Origin: Deltaproteobacteria bacterium IMCC39524
GTDB taxonomy: Bacteria > Desulfobacterota > Desulfuromonadia > Desulfuromonadales > BM103
DNA: 64,000 bases
Assembly (NCBI GenBank): GCA_029667085.1
Contig: JARUHJ010000001.1
Location: forward strand, 1,154,548-1,218,547
Reading direction: 5' to 3'
The notes under the pieces were generated by a model that was given only the letters and a program-made list of their open reading frames with translations, was not told the DNA's origin and searched no databases. Below are positions 18,204-28,901 of the stretch, piece after piece. A program made the translations under genes and the position numbers. Position 1 is the stretch's first letter, and every line of letters starts with the position of its first letter.

Positions 18204-19484
18204 TTAAAGCGAACGTGCATCCGTTATCACGCCGGTTATTGCCGTCGCTGCGGCCGTTGCCGGGCTCATGAGGTGAACGGTTCCGCCCTTGCCCATACGG
18301 CCATTGAAGTTGCGGTTGCTGGTCGAAGCGCAGGCTTCGCCTTCAGCCAGAACACCATTACTCATACCGAGGCAGGCACCACAAGTCGGGTTAGTCACAC
18401 AGAAACCGGCATCCATGAAGATCTGGATAAGCCCTTCAGACAGTGCTTCCTGGAAGATTTTCGGTGTCGCTGGAGACACGATGCCACGAAGAGAATCTGC
18501 GATTTTACGTCCCTTCAAAACCTCCGCGGCCTGACGCAAATCTTCAATACGACCATTGGTGCAGGTGCCGATGTAAACCTGGTCAATTTTAGTCTCTGAC
18601 ATTTCACTGGCCGGCTTAACACAATCGGGTTTGTAACCGAAGGTTACGTGAGGAACCAGACTGGTCACATCGTATTCAAGGATCTTGTCATAATCTGCGT
18701 CAGCGTCGGCACACCACTGGCTGTACTCTTCGAGAGCAGCATCCTTGCTGGCGAATTCACCTTCGATAAAAGGCCACAGGTAATCAACCGTAACCATATC
18801 TGGCTGACAGATCCCACAGGTTCCGCCGGCTTCAATGGCCATATTGCAAAGCGTCATGCGGGCATCCATACTCATCGCTTCTACTACCGGTCCGTGGAAC
18901 TCGAGGACCCGGTCAGTCGCTCCATTGACACCCAGCTCGCCGATTACAAAGAGGATCACATCCTTGGCATAAACTCCTGGCTGAAGATTACCGGTCAGAT
19001 TGATACGGATTGTCTTCGGCTCACGGAAAGCACAAACACCTTTGAGGATGCCGACTTCAAGGTCAGTCGTACCGACACCGGCAGCAAAAGCGCCAAAAGC
19101 ACCGTGAGTGCAGGTGTGGGAATCACCCATAATGGCCGTGAAGCCCGGGCGGATATAACCTTTTTCAGGAAAGAGCGCGTGACATACTCCATTGCGTCCG
19201 ACGTCAAAGAAATCCTTGATGTCATGACGACGGGCCCAATCGCGCAGGATCTTGGCCTGTAGAGCCGTCTTGCTGTCCTTGGCAGGTGTCACGTGATCAA
19301 TGACGGCCTTGATCTTGGTGTTGTCGTACACGCGGTCCTTGCCCCGCCATTCCAGATCGGCAATGGCAACTGGGGTTGTGATCTCGTGACAAAGCACGCG
19401 ATCCAAGTCAAGCACCTTGGTCCCGGGAAAAGGCTCATCACGAAGATGAGCAGCAAAAATCTTTTCAGCTGTAGTCTGACCCAT
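18204..19484 (-). CDS. leuC: 3-isopropylmalate dehydratase large subunit
   Basis: Aconitase-superfamily subunit carrying the [4Fe-4S] cluster. 426 residues, the shorter archaeal/bacterial type that pairs with this LeuD form. Cluster cysteines are in GTCTNGRIEDLR and NPTCGACLG; GDSHTCTHGAFGAFAAGVGTTD is the substrate-binding stretch. Strong GAGGAG ribosome site. Part of leuA-leuC-leuD. Confidence 0.95.
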   Translation of the reverse strand: MGQTTAEKIFAAHLRDEPFPGTKVLDLDRVLCHEITTPVAIADLEWRGKDRVYDNTKIKAVIDHVTPAKDSKTALQAKILRDWARRHDIKDFFDVGRNGVCHALFPEKGYIRPGFTAIMGDSHTCTHGAFGAFAAGVGTTDLEVGILKGVCAFREPKTIRINLTGNLQPGVYAKDVILFVIGELGVNGATDRVLEFHGPVVEAMSMDARMTLCNMAIEAGGTCGICQPDMVTVDYLWPFIEGEFASKDAALEEYSQWCADADADYDKILEYDVTSLVPHVTFGYKPDCVKPASEMSETKIDQVYIGTCTNGRIEDLRQAAEVLKGRKIADSLRGIVSPATPKIFQEALSEGLIQIFMDAGFCVTNPTCGACLGMSNGVLAEGEACASTSNRNFNGRMGKGGTVHLMSPATAAATAITGVITDARSL

Positions 19485-19622
19485 AATAACTCCTCAAAAA
19501 AATCATTAACCGGAGAGTGAAACAAGCCAATGAGTCCTCTGGTTGGGAAGGCTCACGACACACTCTTTGCACAATTATGAAAATTCGCCGGCAGGAAAAA
19601 CTGCCGGCGAATCTGAAACGAT

Positions 19623-21161
19623 TTAAATTTCCACCTTGGTGCGCTGGGCAACATCCAAAGCTTTATTAAGAGCGTTGATGTATGCCTTGGCACTGGCAAC
19701 AATGATATCTGAATGCGAGCCCTGTCCCAAGACCTCGTGGCCTTCATGCTCAAGTCTCACGGTGCACTCGCCCAGGGCATCGGTACCACCCGTTATTGAA
19801 CCGACGGAATAATTCACCAGGTAAGGCTTCATACCAGTCAATTTTTTAATCGCTTTAAATGTCGCATCGACCGGGCCATCGCCCATAACGGCCACTCTCT
19901 TCAGCTTGCCTTTAACCTCGAGCTCCACAGTCGCAGTTGGCGCTGCAAAAGAACCGGAAGAGACATTCATCTGCACAAGCTTGACAATCTCCGGAACCCG
20001 AATAATTTCATCGGCGACGATGGCATCAAGATCTTCATCAAAGATTTCTTTCTTCTTGTCCGCCAAAGCTTTGAAGCGAACGAAGGCTTTCTCGACATCT
20101 TCCTTGGGCAAATCATAACCAAGTTCGTTCAGGCGAGCGACAAAAGCGTGACGGCCTGAATGCTTGCCAAGGACAAGCTTGTTGGCATTGAGCCCGATCG
20201 ACTCAGGTGTCATGATCTCGTAGGTTTCCTTGTCCATCAAAACACCATGCTGATGAATACCGGCTTCGTGAGCAAAAGCATTGGCGCCGACGATGGCTTT
20301 GTTGGGCTGCACGGCTATGCCGGTGACCGTTGAGAGCAAACGGCTGGCCGCATAGATATGCTCCGTGTTGATATTGTTCTCATACGGCATAATGTCTCTG
20401 CGGGTCCGTAAGGCCATGACAACTTCTTCAAGAGAACAGTTGCCGGCACGTTCGCCAATCCCGTTGATGGTACACTCCACCTGGCCGGCACCCGCCTGGA
20501 TCGCGGCCAGAGAATTGGCAACCGCCAAACCGAGATCGTTATGGCAATGGACGGAGATGACAGCCTTGTCAATATTTGGCACATTGTCTTTCAAGTACTT
20601 GATGATATTGAAATACTCAAAGGGAATCGAATAACCGACGGTGTCAGGGATATTAACCGTGGTCGCCCCCGCATCGATGACAGCTTCAACCATCTCGGCC
20701 AAAAATGGCAAACGGGTCCGTACCGCGTCCTCGCACGAGAACTCGACGTTGGGGGTATAAGATACCGCGTGCTTAACTGCTTTCACTGCCGTCTCGAGAA
20801 CCTTGGCAGGCGCCATTTGCAGCTTGCGCTCCATGTGAATATCTGAAGTCGCGATAAAGGTGTGAATACGACCGCGATCGCCGGCATACTTCAAAGCATC
20901 CCAGGCACGGTCGATATCCTTGATACTGGCGCGGCATAGCCCCGCAATTTCTGGGCCCTTGATCGTCTGGGCGATCTTTTTAACGGCCTCGAAATCACCA
21001 TCGGAAGCGATCGGAAAACCCGCTTCGATGACATCGACGTTGAGCTTCTCAAGCTGGCTGGCAATGCGCAACTTTTCTTCGATGTTCATACTTGCGCCAG
21101 GTGATTGCTCTCCATCACGCAAGGTCGTATCAAAAATCTTAATCGTCTGGTTCTTACTCAT
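19623..21161 (-). CDS. leuA: 2-isopropylmalate synthase
   Basis: Condenses acetyl-CoA and 2-oxoisovalerate, the first step of leucine synthesis. 512 residues: catalytic TIM barrel starting [16 protein letters not shown], metal ligands in [28 protein letters not shown] region, and a C-terminal LeuA dimer regulatory domain (about 385-512) that normally binds leucine for feedback inhibition. AGAGGAG precedes the ATG. Expression is under the T-box leader at about 21349-21614, so both enzyme activity and transcription should respond to leucine. Confidence 0.96.
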   Translation of the reverse strand: MSKNQTIKIFDTTLRDGEQSPGASMNIEEKLRIASQLEKLNVDVIEAGFPIASDGDFEAVKKIAQTIKGPEIAGLCRASIKDIDRAWDALKYAGDRGRIHTFIATSDIHMERKLQMAPAKVLETAVKAVKHAVSYTPNVEFSCEDAVRTRLPFLAEMVEAVIDAGATTVNIPDTVGYSIPFEYFNIIKYLKDNVPNIDKAVISVHCHNDLGLAVANSLAAIQAGAGQVECTINGIGERAGNCSLEEVVMALRTRRDIMPYENNINTEHIYAASRLLSTVTGIAVQPNKAIVGANAFAHEAGIHQHGVLMDKETYEIMTPESIGLNANKLVLGKHSGRHAFVARLNELGYDLPKEDVEKAFVRFKALADKKKEIFDEDLDAIVADEIIRVPEIVKLVQMNVSSGSFAAPTATVELEVKGKLKRVAVMGDGPVDATFKAIKKLTGMKPYLVNYSVGSITGGTDALGECTVRLEHEGHEVLGQGSHSDIIVASAKAYINALNKALDVAQRTKVEI

Positions 21162-21184
21162 AACTGACTCCTCTAAATGTTCGT

Positions 21185-21277
21185 CTAATCGCTCACAGGG
21201 GCGGGTTCTATCAATCCACCAGCAATGATCTTTAAAACTATAACGACCAGGTCAAGCTCACCCAGATCGGATTCCAC
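21185..21277 (-). CDS. Candidate 30-residue hydrophobic small protein between the T-box and leuA
   Basis: A GTG at 21275-21277 with AGGGGG 7 nt upstream opens a 30-codon frame ending in TAG 23 bp before the leuA ATG. Its core LVVIVLKIIAGGLIEP is hydrophobic, and the peptide has 5 Leu, 5 Val and 5 Ile. It could be a small membrane protein, a translational coupler for leuA, or a leader peptide sensing branched-chain residues. I see no terminator between it and leuA, which argues against classical attenuation. Reality unproven. Confidence 0.4.
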   Translation of the reverse strand: MESDLGELDLVVIVLKIIAGGLIEPAPVSD

Positions 21278-21348
21278 AGAACCACCCCCTCTCAAGGAAT
21301 TTAACGTTGCCCTGCACCCTATTAACGTAAAGGCGACAGGTTTGAGGC

Positions 21349-21614
21349 AAAAAATGAAAAAGCTCCCGCCCCGGTCAGGGGCGAAAGCTAAGCTTCGCGG
21401 TACCACCCTGTTTGGTCTCGTCGCAACGAAACCCTTCATTAGCCATTTACGCAGGCTCACGACGGAAATTACTCAAGCTTCTTATTGTGAAGCCCTTTGA
21501 CGTCCGCAGCTCCGAGGTCAGTTCAAGTCGTTATCTGTACCGGTTCGCAGCACCACCGGCTCTCTGTAACAGCATCAGACCCTACTCGTCCTCTTCAATG
21601 CATTTGTTAAACGT
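21349..21614 (-). ncRNA. Leucine T-box leader with intrinsic terminator, controlling leuA
   Basis: On the minus strand the leader opens with GAAGAGGACGAGTAGGGT (stem I base) and continues through a distal stem I (AGAGAGCCGGTGG to GAACCGG). The specifier loop reads GAA-CTG-ACC with codon CTG (Leu) at 21519-21521. The T-box core AGGGTGGTACCGCG is at 21396-21409. The competing terminator follows: 12-bp arms at 21378-21389 and 21361-21372 with a T-rich tail at 21349-21360. Uncharged tRNA-Leu pairing with specifier and T-box should favour read-through into leuA. T-box leaders before leuA are known in Deltaproteobacteria. A likely promoter is given separately. Confidence 0.93.
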
Positions 21615-21620
21615 TGTGTC

Positions 21621-21649
21621 AATAAATCAAAAAGCGAACATCTTGTCAA
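21621..21649 (-). promoter_or_regulatory. Promoter of the T-box/leuA transcript
   Basis: TTGACA at 21644-21649, 17-bp spacer, TTTATT at 21621-21626 on the minus strand. The start near 21614 is about 15-20 nt before the conserved T-box stem I. A second TTGACA at 21617-21622 is an alternative -35 box. Confidence 0.45.
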
Positions 21650-21670
21650 GAAATCAGATGATTTTTATCT

Positions 21671-22471
21671 TTAAGTATCCCCAGGGCTCTGCTCGTCTTG
21701 CTCGGTGTCAGGCTTGACTGTCTGCTCTTTCGGTTTGCGCCGGAAATATTTCAGGAGACTGTTTGCAGGACCCGAGGCCATATACACAGAAGAGATACCA
21801 AAAAGCATGATTTCTGGTTGTGCTACGATCACAATAATGAAAATAATCGCCAGAACCAGGAAACTGAAAGGCTGACGCTTAAACAACTCCGGGTCTTTGA
21901 ACGAGTTATAGCTGTGGTTACTCACCATCAGGTAGGCCAACACATAGATCAGCAGGACAATGGAGGCCTTCTTGATCGTACCCGAACCGCCGAGATGATA
22001 GAAAAGCAGAACGCAGGAGGCAACCATACCGGCAGCCGCAGGGATAGGCAGGCCCACAAAACGCCGCGATTCAACGGTGTTGGCCTGCACATTGAAACGG
22101 GCCAGGCGCAAGGCGCCACAGACAACATAGAGAAAGGCCGCAAGCCAACCGAACTTACCAAAAGACTGCAGAGCCCAGGAGTACATGAGCAGACCGGGGG
22201 CAACACCAAAGGAGACCAGATCCACAAGGGAATCGTATTCAACCCCGAAACGACTGGTGGTTCCGGTTAAACGCGCGACTTTGCCGTCAAGAGCGTCAAA
22301 AACAGCTGAAATCAGGATAAGCCAGGCGGCCAGGTCATAGTGGCCGTTCATAGTCGAGACAATGCCGTAGAAGCCCGCAAAGAGGCCACCGGTTGTCACC
22401 AGGTTAGGCAGAAGGTAAACGCCGCGTTTCAGACTTTCCCGGCGATCATAGGAACCGCCCACCCGACTCAT
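21671..22471 (-). CDS. pssA: CDP-diacylglycerol-serine O-phosphatidyltransferase
   Basis: Makes phosphatidylserine at the inner membrane. 266 residues with the CDP-alcohol phosphotransferase signature from DALDGKVARL to EYDSLVD (D-x2-DG-x2-AR-x8-G-x3-D-x3-D) and about eight hydrophobic segments. The C-terminal tail is polar and charged. Its ATG overlaps the psd stop codon (ATGA), so the two phosphatidylethanolamine enzymes are translationally coupled. Downstream is the separately controlled leuA T-box. Confidence 0.95.
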   Translation of the reverse strand: MSRVGGSYDRRESLKRGVYLLPNLVTTGGLFAGFYGIVSTMNGHYDLAAWLILISAVFDALDGKVARLTGTTSRFGVEYDSLVDLVSFGVAPGLLMYSWALQSFGKFGWLAAFLYVVCGALRLARFNVQANTVESRRFVGLPIPAAAGMVASCVLLFYHLGGSGTIKKASIVLLIYVLAYLMVSNHSYNSFKDPELFKRQPFSFLVLAIIFIIVIVAQPEIMLFGISSVYMASGPANSLLKYFRRKPKEQTVKPDTEQDEQSPGDT

Positions 22472-23115
22472 TTCAAGTGTCCCAACACACTTTCTCCGGC
22501 AACGGTTATGTCGCCCAGTTTTGCAGAGACCTCAACACCTTCGGGGAAATACAGGTCAACCCTGGAACCGAAACGGATCAAGCCGTAGCGACGGCCACGT
22601 TCCAAAGAGTCGCCATTCTCAGGGTAAGAAACAATCCGTCGCGCAATCAACCCGGCAATCTGCACGCAAAGGACTTTCAGGCCGGAGTCTGTTTCGAGAA
22701 GCAGGCCCGATTGTTCGTTCTCAAGGCTGGCCTTGTCCAGAGAGGCGTTGAAAAAACGGCCCTGGTTGTAAAACTGGTCGATCACCTTGCAGTTGATCGG
22801 CACACGATTGACATGAACATTGAACACGTTCATGAAAATGCTGACCTTGGTCACCTCTTCACCGCCAAAATATCGGTTTTCAGGGACTTTGCCGACGAAA
22901 ATAATCTTACCATCCGCCGGCGCAACGAAAACATTGTCTTCCTCATTGGAAAAACGCTCAGGATTACGAAAAAAGTAGAGGGAAAAGAGTGTCAGGCCGA
23001 GACCGATGGTGGCCAGACAGTTCCAATCGACGGCTGCGAAAAAGAGTGAGAAGAAGGCAAATAAAGCAATAAATGGATAACCTTCCAAAGCGATTGGCTG
23101 ATGTTGGTTTTTCAT
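22468..23115 (-). CDS. psd: Phosphatidylserine decarboxylase, short (archaeal-type) form
   Basis: Pyruvoyl enzyme converting phosphatidylserine to phosphatidylethanolamine. About 215 residues from MKNQHQPIALEG. Two hydrophobic segments near the N terminus, then FRNPERF, FVAPADGKI, FMNVFNVHVNRVP and the processing site FGSR, where cleavage before Ser forms the pyruvoyl group. The start at 23113-23115 is preferred to a GTG at 23157 that lies inside a perfect hairpin. Located between ilvC and pssA. Confidence 0.92.
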   Translation of the reverse strand: MKNQHQPIALEGYPFIALFAFFSLFFAAVDWNCLATIGLGLTLFSLYFFRNPERFSNEEDNVFVAPADGKIIFVGKVPENRYFGGEEVTKVSIFMNVFNVHVNRVPINCKVIDQFYNQGRFFNASLDKASLENEQSGLLLETDSGLKVLCVQIAGLIARRIVSYPENGDSLERGRRYGLIRFGSRVDLYFPEGVEVSAKLGDITVAGESVLGHLK

Positions 23116-23140
23116 AGGTATTTGCCTGTCTGAAAGGATA

Positions 23141-23165
23141 CGGCGGGAGTATGTCACTCCCGCCG
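23141..23165. terminator. Hairpin between ilvC and psd
   Basis: CGGCGGGAGT (23141-23150) and ACTCCCGCCG (23156-23165) form a perfect 10-bp GC-rich stem with a 5-nt loop just after the ilvC stop. The T tract is weak on both sides, so partial termination or RNA end protection is as likely as full termination. Confidence 0.6.
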
Positions 23166-23178
23166 CCAGTTAATGGAT

Positions 23179-24258
<1,080 letters not shown>

Positions 24259-24287
24259 TTAAAAAATCGAGTATATAACACAACAGA

Positions 24288-24324
24288 GCGGGCCATACCA
24301 GTGATTTATCCTGATAAGGCCCGC
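24288..24324 (-). terminator. Intercistronic hairpin between ilvN and ilvC
   Basis: GCGGGCC (24288-24294) and GGCCCGC (24318-24324) pair with a 23-nt loop that can fold further. A T-rich stretch follows about 25 nt later on the minus strand. A partial terminator or RNA processing site is plausible. Confidence 0.45.
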
Positions 24325-24350
24325 CATAGTTCCGTCACTTTCTGTAACGA

Positions 24351-24845
24351 TCAGTTCCCTTTCCAGCCTTTCGGACCTCGACCGAGGACGACCGGACCAG
24401 AGCGAACCAGCTCCTTGATCCCCATGGGTCGCAGAAGATCGATAATTGCATTCACCTTGACAGGTGAACCGGTCACTTCAACGGTATAGCACTTGGGGGT
24501 CACGTCAACGACCTTGCCGCGGAAGATATCGCAGATTCGCAAGATCTCTGCGCGCGTGGAATCTTCAGCGTTGACCTTGATCAGAGCCATCTCTCGCTCG
24601 ATGAAATCTTCATTTGTAAAATCAATGACCTTGATCGTGTCGATCAGTTTATTGAGCTGTTTATTAACCTGCTCAATAATCCGATCATCACCACTGGTGA
24701 CGATGGTCATTCGCGAAAGCGTCGGATCAAGGGTGGGAGCAACCGAAAGGCTTTCAATATTGAACCCCCGGCCGGAGAAGAGGCCGGCGATACGTGTCAA
24801 CACGCCGAATTCATTCTCCACCAGTACGGATATGGTATGTCTCAT
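24351..24845 (-). CDS. ilvN: Acetolactate synthase regulatory subunit
   Basis: Small subunit that confers valine feedback control on acetohydroxyacid synthase. 164 residues: an N-terminal ACT domain beginning MRHTISVLVENEFGVLTRIAGLFSGRGFNIESL, and a C-terminal domain with DVTPKCYTVEVTG. AGGAGAGG precedes the ATG. Lies 40 bp after ilvB. Confidence 0.95.
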   Translation of the reverse strand: MRHTISVLVENEFGVLTRIAGLFSGRGFNIESLSVAPTLDPTLSRMTIVTSGDDRIIEQVNKQLNKLIDTIKVIDFTNEDFIEREMALIKVNAEDSTRAEILRICDIFRGKVVDVTPKCYTVEVTGSPVKVNAIIDLLRPMGIKELVRSGPVVLGRGPKGWKGN

Positions 24846-24885
24846 AACTTTTGTCCTCTCCTAAACTATTGGCGACACGTCCTCA

Positions 24886-26583
24886 TTAGGACGCCAGAAC
24901 CATTTCATTGAGTGCCGCACCAGCAGGAACCATCGGCATAACGTTTTCTTCACGAGAGATCTTGAACTCCATGATCACCGGCCCTGGAGTGGCAAAGGCC
25001 TTCTTGATCACCTCTTCAACCTCTTCCGGCTTGGTTGCCTTGAGTCCAGTTGCACCGTAAGCTTCTGCGAGCTTGGTGAAATCGATCGGCAGCTCCATAC
25101 AGGTCTGGCTGTAGCGCTTGTCAAAAAAGAGCTGCTGCCATTGGCGGACCATACCGAGGAAGTTGTTGTTGAGAATCACAATTTTTACAGGCAGCCGATA
25201 CTGAACCAGGGTGGCCAACTCCTGGGAGTTCATCTGGAAGGAGCCGTCACCGGAGACATCAATGACCTGTCGTTCGGGGAAAGCGGCCTGAGCTCCGAGC
25301 GCAGCGGGCAGGCCGTAACCCATGGTGCCGAGACCTCCCGAGGAAAGAAAAGTGCGGGGCTGGGTAAAGTCAAAGAACTGGGCGGTCCACATCTGGTGCT
25401 GACCGACCTCCGTCGTGACAATGGCATCGTCGTTGGAGAGTTCGCGCAACTTCTCAATCACAAACTGCGGCTTGATCTCCGTTTTCGAAGGTTTATAGGA
25501 CATCGGATGCTCTTTACGCCAGGCGGAGATTTCCTCAAGCCAGGGTTTGTGTGCAGCGTTTGCTTTCGCGACGTCATCCTTCATCTCGCCGAGAGCCTTG
25601 TTCATTTTCTTTAAGACGTCTCGCAAATCACCGACAATCGGCAGATCGACGCGGACGTTTTTCTTGATAGACGTTGGGTCAACATCCACATGAATGATCT
25701 TGGCGTGTGGCGCAAAGGTGTCTATCTTGCCGGTGACGCGGTCATCGAAACGTGCGCCAAGAGCAATCAGCAGATCAGAGTTAGTGACAGCCATATTGGC
25801 GTAATAGGTGCCGTGCATACCGAGCATTCCCAAAGAGAGCGGGTGCCGCGTCGGGAAACTGGCCATACCCATTAAGGTCGTCGTAACCGGGGCCTGCAGA
25901 ATTTCCGCCAGCTCCATCAATTCAGCGTGAGCATCAGTCAGAGTCGCACCACCACCAACGTAGAGCACGGGCTTCTTGGCAGAGAGCATCATCTTGACAG
26001 CTTTTTCGATCATGCGCACGTTGCCGCTGAACGTGGGTTTGTAGCCGCGCAGCTCAACCTTGTCGGGATATTCGAATTTGGCCGTGGCCATCTGGATATC
26101 CTTGGGCAAATCGATGACCACAGGACCGGGCCGCCCGGTCCGGGCAATGTAGAAGGCCTGTTTGATGATGCGGGCCAGGTCCTTGATGTCTTTGACCAGG
26201 TAGTTATGCTTGGTGATCGGCCGGGTGATGCCGACGAGGTCTGCCTCCTGGAAGGCATCATTGCCAATCAGGCCCGTTGGGACCTGGCCGGTAATGACAA
26301 CCATTGGAATCGAATCCATATAAGCATTGGCAATCCCGGTAATTGTGTTGGTTGCCCCGGGACCACTGGTTGCAATGGCGACACCGACCCTGCCAGTCGC
26401 GCGCGCGTAACCGTCAGCAGCATGTACGGCCGCTTGTTCGTGACGCGTCAGGATGTGCTTTATGGATGATCCCATCAGGTCATCATAAATATTAATGACC
26501 GTCCCACCGGGATAGCCAAAAATTGTATCAACGCCTTCCTGAATCAGGCTCTCCAGAAGAATTTTCGAACCAGTCAATTTCAC
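24886..26583 (-). CDS. ilvB: Acetolactate synthase catalytic subunit
   Basis: Thiamine-diphosphate enzyme for the first common step of valine/isoleucine synthesis. 565 residues: N-terminal [15 protein letters not shown] with the catalytic Glu in [17 protein letters not shown], the FAD-binding middle domain, and the C-terminal ThDP motif [29 protein letters not shown] split here as [11 protein letters not shown] and [13 protein letters not shown] start with GAGGAG upstream. The 118-bp gap to ilvD holds only AT-rich direct-repeat-like sequence (ATTCAAAACTCAGCACTC). Confidence 0.97.
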   Translation of the reverse strand: MKLTGSKILLESLIQEGVDTIFGYPGGTVINIYDDLMGSSIKHILTRHEQAAVHAADGYARATGRVGVAIATSGPGATNTITGIANAYMDSIPMVVITGQVPTGLIGNDAFQEADLVGITRPITKHNYLVKDIKDLARIIKQAFYIARTGRPGPVVIDLPKDIQMATAKFEYPDKVELRGYKPTFSGNVRMIEKAVKMMLSAKKPVLYVGGGATLTDAHAELMELAEILQAPVTTTLMGMASFPTRHPLSLGMLGMHGTYYANMAVTNSDLLIALGARFDDRVTGKIDTFAPHAKIIHVDVDPTSIKKNVRVDLPIVGDLRDVLKKMNKALGEMKDDVAKANAAHKPWLEEISAWRKEHPMSYKPSKTEIKPQFVIEKLRELSNDDAIVTTEVGQHQMWTAQFFDFTQPRTFLSSGGLGTMGYGLPAALGAQAAFPERQVIDVSGDGSFQMNSQELATLVQYRLPVKIVILNNNFLGMVRQWQQLFFDKRYSQTCMELPIDFTKLAEAYGATGLKATKPEEVEEVIKKAFATPGPVIMEFKISREENVMPMVPAGAALNEMVLAS

Positions 26584-26701
26584 TTTCTTTACTCCTCAAA
26601 CGAACCACAAGAAGCGGTTCGAATTATAAATCTTGAATTTCAAACTGCAAATTGATGATCAATTCACAATTCAAAACTCAGCACTCAAAATTGCTTTACA
26701 A

Positions 26702-28369
26702 CTAGGCCTCGCAGACCGCACCGGTGTTTGCCGAGGTTACGACCTTGGCGTAGCGAGCCAGCCAGCCCGTCTTGATCTTGGCCTCGGGAGCCTTCCAGGC
26801 GGCCTTGCGACGAGCCAGCTCATCGTCGTTGACCAGCAGTTCCAGCTTTCGCTTCGGGATATCCAGAAGAATCTTGTCGCCGTCTTCGACCAGGGCAATC
26901 GGACCACCCTCGGCAGCTTCGGGAGAGATATGCCCAATACAGGGGCCGCGCGTACCACCGGAAAAACGGCCATCCGTAATCAGCGCGACACTGTCGCCCA
27001 GACCGAGACCCATCAAGGTCGCGGTCGGGGCAAGCATCTCCCTCATTCCAGGGCCACCCTTGGGCCCCTCGTAACGAATCACCACCAGGTCACCGGCAAC
27101 AACCTGACCACCCATAAGGGCCTCCATGGCGTCCTCTTCAGAATCAAAGCAGCGGGCACGGCCTTCAAAATTCATCATCTTTTCAGAAACCCCGGACTGT
27201 TTAACAACAGAACCAAGTGGCGCGAGGTTACCGGAGAGGATGGCGAGGCCACCTTCCGCCCGCACCGGGTTACTGACCGGCTGAATCACGTCTTCATCCA
27301 CAGAAGCAACGCTCGCCACGATCTCTTTGACAGTAGGCCCGGTCAAGGTCGGGTTATCATTGATCCGGTCACGTAACTGGTAAAGGACACCGGGGACACC
27401 GCCGGCGGTGTCGAGGTCTTCCATGAAATGTTTGCCACCGGGGTTCATTGATGCGAGCTGCGGAGTTTCGCGACCAAGGCGATCAAACTCTTCCAGTGGC
27501 AGTTCAACTCCAGCTTCACGGGCAATCGACAAGAGATGCAGAACGGTATTGCTGGAACCGCCGAGGGCCAGATCCACGCGAATGGCATTTTCAAAAGCCG
27601 CCTTGGTCATGATCTGCCGTGGGAGAACTTGCTCGTGAACCAGTTCGACGATGCGCTCACCACTGGCAAAAGCGATGCGACGTTTCAGTGATGAAACCGC
27701 CAGTGCCGTGCCACAACCCACCAGACTCATGCCGAGAGTTTCTGTAAGAATTGCCATGGTGTTGGCAGTGAAGAGACCTTGGCAAGAACCGGCTGTCGGA
27801 CAAGCTTTGTCTTCACAGGCCATCAACTCCTGTTCATCCATAACACCGGCCTTGTACTGTCCCATCGCCTCAAACGTATCGGTAACAAAAGAGAATTTAC
27901 GCCCCTCGCGGCCAGACCCGGTCATCATTGGCCCGGCGGTTACAACGATACATGGGATATTCAGGCGCGCTGCAGCCATGAGCATGCCTGGGGTGATTTT
28001 GTCGCAGTTGGTCAGAAGTACCAGACCATCAAGGCGATGGGCCTCGGCAACCGACTCAACCATATCGGCAATCAGTTCGCGGGTCGGCAGAGAATAGTGC
28101 ATGCCGCGATGGCCCATGGCGATGCCGTCGCAAACTCCGGGGATGCCGAATATAAAGGAATGACCACCACCTGTGTGTACACCTTTTTCGATGAAGCGCT
28201 CGAGATCACGCATCCCGGTGTGACCAGGGATCAGGTCGGTAAAGGAAGAAGCAATCCCGATAAAAGGTTTGTCCATTTGTTGTTGTGGAACACCAGTTCC
28301 TTTTAACAAAGCACGGTGTGGTGTACGTTCAAAACCCTGGGTGATGGCACTACTGCGTTTCTCGGTCAT
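26702..28369 (-). CDS. ilvD: Dihydroxy-acid dehydratase
   Basis: [Fe-S] dehydratase giving the 2-keto precursors of valine and isoleucine. 555 residues from [12 protein letters not shown], chosen because AAGGA lies just upstream; the frame continues without a good site to 28447. Cluster cysteines appear in [10 protein letters not shown] and [17 protein letters not shown], with [10 protein letters not shown] and [15 protein letters not shown] motif [17 protein letters not shown]. First gene of ilvD-ilvB-ilvN-ilvC. A terminator-like hairpin lies 90 bp upstream of the start. Confidence 0.96.
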   Translation of the reverse strand: MTEKRSSAITQGFERTPHRALLKGTGVPQQQMDKPFIGIASSFTDLIPGHTGMRDLERFIEKGVHTGGGHSFIFGIPGVCDGIAMGHRGMHYSLPTRELIADMVESVAEAHRLDGLVLLTNCDKITPGMLMAAARLNIPCIVVTAGPMMTGSGREGRKFSFVTDTFEAMGQYKAGVMDEQELMACEDKACPTAGSCQGLFTANTMAILTETLGMSLVGCGTALAVSSLKRRIAFASGERIVELVHEQVLPRQIMTKAAFENAIRVDLALGGSSNTVLHLLSIAREAGVELPLEEFDRLGRETPQLASMNPGGKHFMEDLDTAGGVPGVLYQLRDRINDNPTLTGPTVKEIVASVASVDEDVIQPVSNPVRAEGGLAILSGNLAPLGSVVKQSGVSEKMMNFEGRARCFDSEEDAMEALMGGQVVAGDLVVIRYEGPKGGPGMREMLAPTATLMGLGLGDSVALITDGRFSGGTRGPCIGHISPEAAEGGPIALVEDGDKILLDIPKRKLELLVNDDELARRKAAWKAPEAKIKTGWLARYAKVVTSANTGAVCEA

Positions 28370-28458
28370 TTCCTTCGATTCTCCTGTAAACAAACTCTGT
28401 TCGATTCTTCGACAAATGTATCGGTCTTTATACCCGTGCAGGCACAAGAGGTAAAGGC

Positions 28459-28512
28459 CAAAAAAGCAAAACCGGACCGCTCTTTCACCTGAAGAGGCAA
28501 AAGTGGCCCGGT
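28459..28512 (-). terminator. Terminator-like hairpin in the ilvD upstream region
   Basis: On the minus strand ACCGGGCC (28505-28512) pairs with GGTCCGGT (28471-28478) around an inner CTCTT/AAGAG stem, followed by TTTTGCTTTTTT. It can end the transcript of the upstream DUF465 gene or act as an attenuator for ilvD. A 10-codon frame starting at an ATG next to its 5-prime arm contains no run of branched-chain codons. Confidence 0.7.
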
Positions 28513-28520
28513 CTCATAAA

Positions 28521-28573
28521 AGAACAGGGGTCGATATGCGAAGAACAGGGGTCGATATGCATCAGACCCCTGT
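28521..28573. repeat. Terminator hairpin with a duplicated arm
   Basis: A 21-bp unit beginning AGAACAGGGGTCGATATGC occurs at 28521-28541 and again, 19 bp long, at 28542-28560. The inner copy pairs ACAGGGGTC (28545-28553) with GACCCCTGT (28565-28573); the outer copy can pair with the same arm. It follows the DUF465 gene on the minus strand. Confidence 0.75.
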
Positions 28574-28593
28574 TTTGTTCAGTTAATTATCTG

Positions 28594-28815
28594 CTATTGG
28601 CGCAAGTCCTGAAGAATGGACTCCATCTCGTCTTTCCCGGCCAATTTTAACTTCTGGATTTTCTTGCGTTCAATATCTGCCTCATCAGAGAGGTAAGTCA
28701 TTTCTTCATATTCCTGCAATTTTTTCTCAAAGAGAAGATGTTCTTCGTGCAACTTGCGGAAACGGGGATTCTCTTCACTTAGACGCTGGATCAAATCCTG
28801 GTCCTTCTCTGGCAT
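28594..28815 (-). CDS. DUF465 / YdcH-like small coiled-coil protein
   Basis: 73 residues starting MPEKDQDLIQRLSEEN, nearly all helical and charged (KLHEEHLLFEKKLQEYEEM, then ERKKIQKLKLAGKDEME), the pattern of the DUF465/YdcH family whose function is unknown. I use the ATG at 28813-28815, 5 nt after AGGAGG; a GTG two codons upstream overlaps that site. Downstream of tsaB and followed by two successive hairpins. Confidence 0.88.
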   Translation of the reverse strand: MPEKDQDLIQRLSEENPRFRKLHEEHLLFEKKLQEYEEMTYLSDEADIERKKIQKLKLAGKDEMESILQDLRQ

Positions 28816-28901
28816 GTGCACCTCCTGATTCTATGGATGGAATAAAGGGTTGGTCTGTAAAAAATAACGAACGCATAGCGGGGTTGTCAACTAGAATCCC
28901 T

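Noticed and set aside
26584..26701. Second T-box or attenuator between ilvB and ilvD
   Set aside because: Only AT-rich, loosely repeated sequence; no T-box core, specifier loop or terminator.
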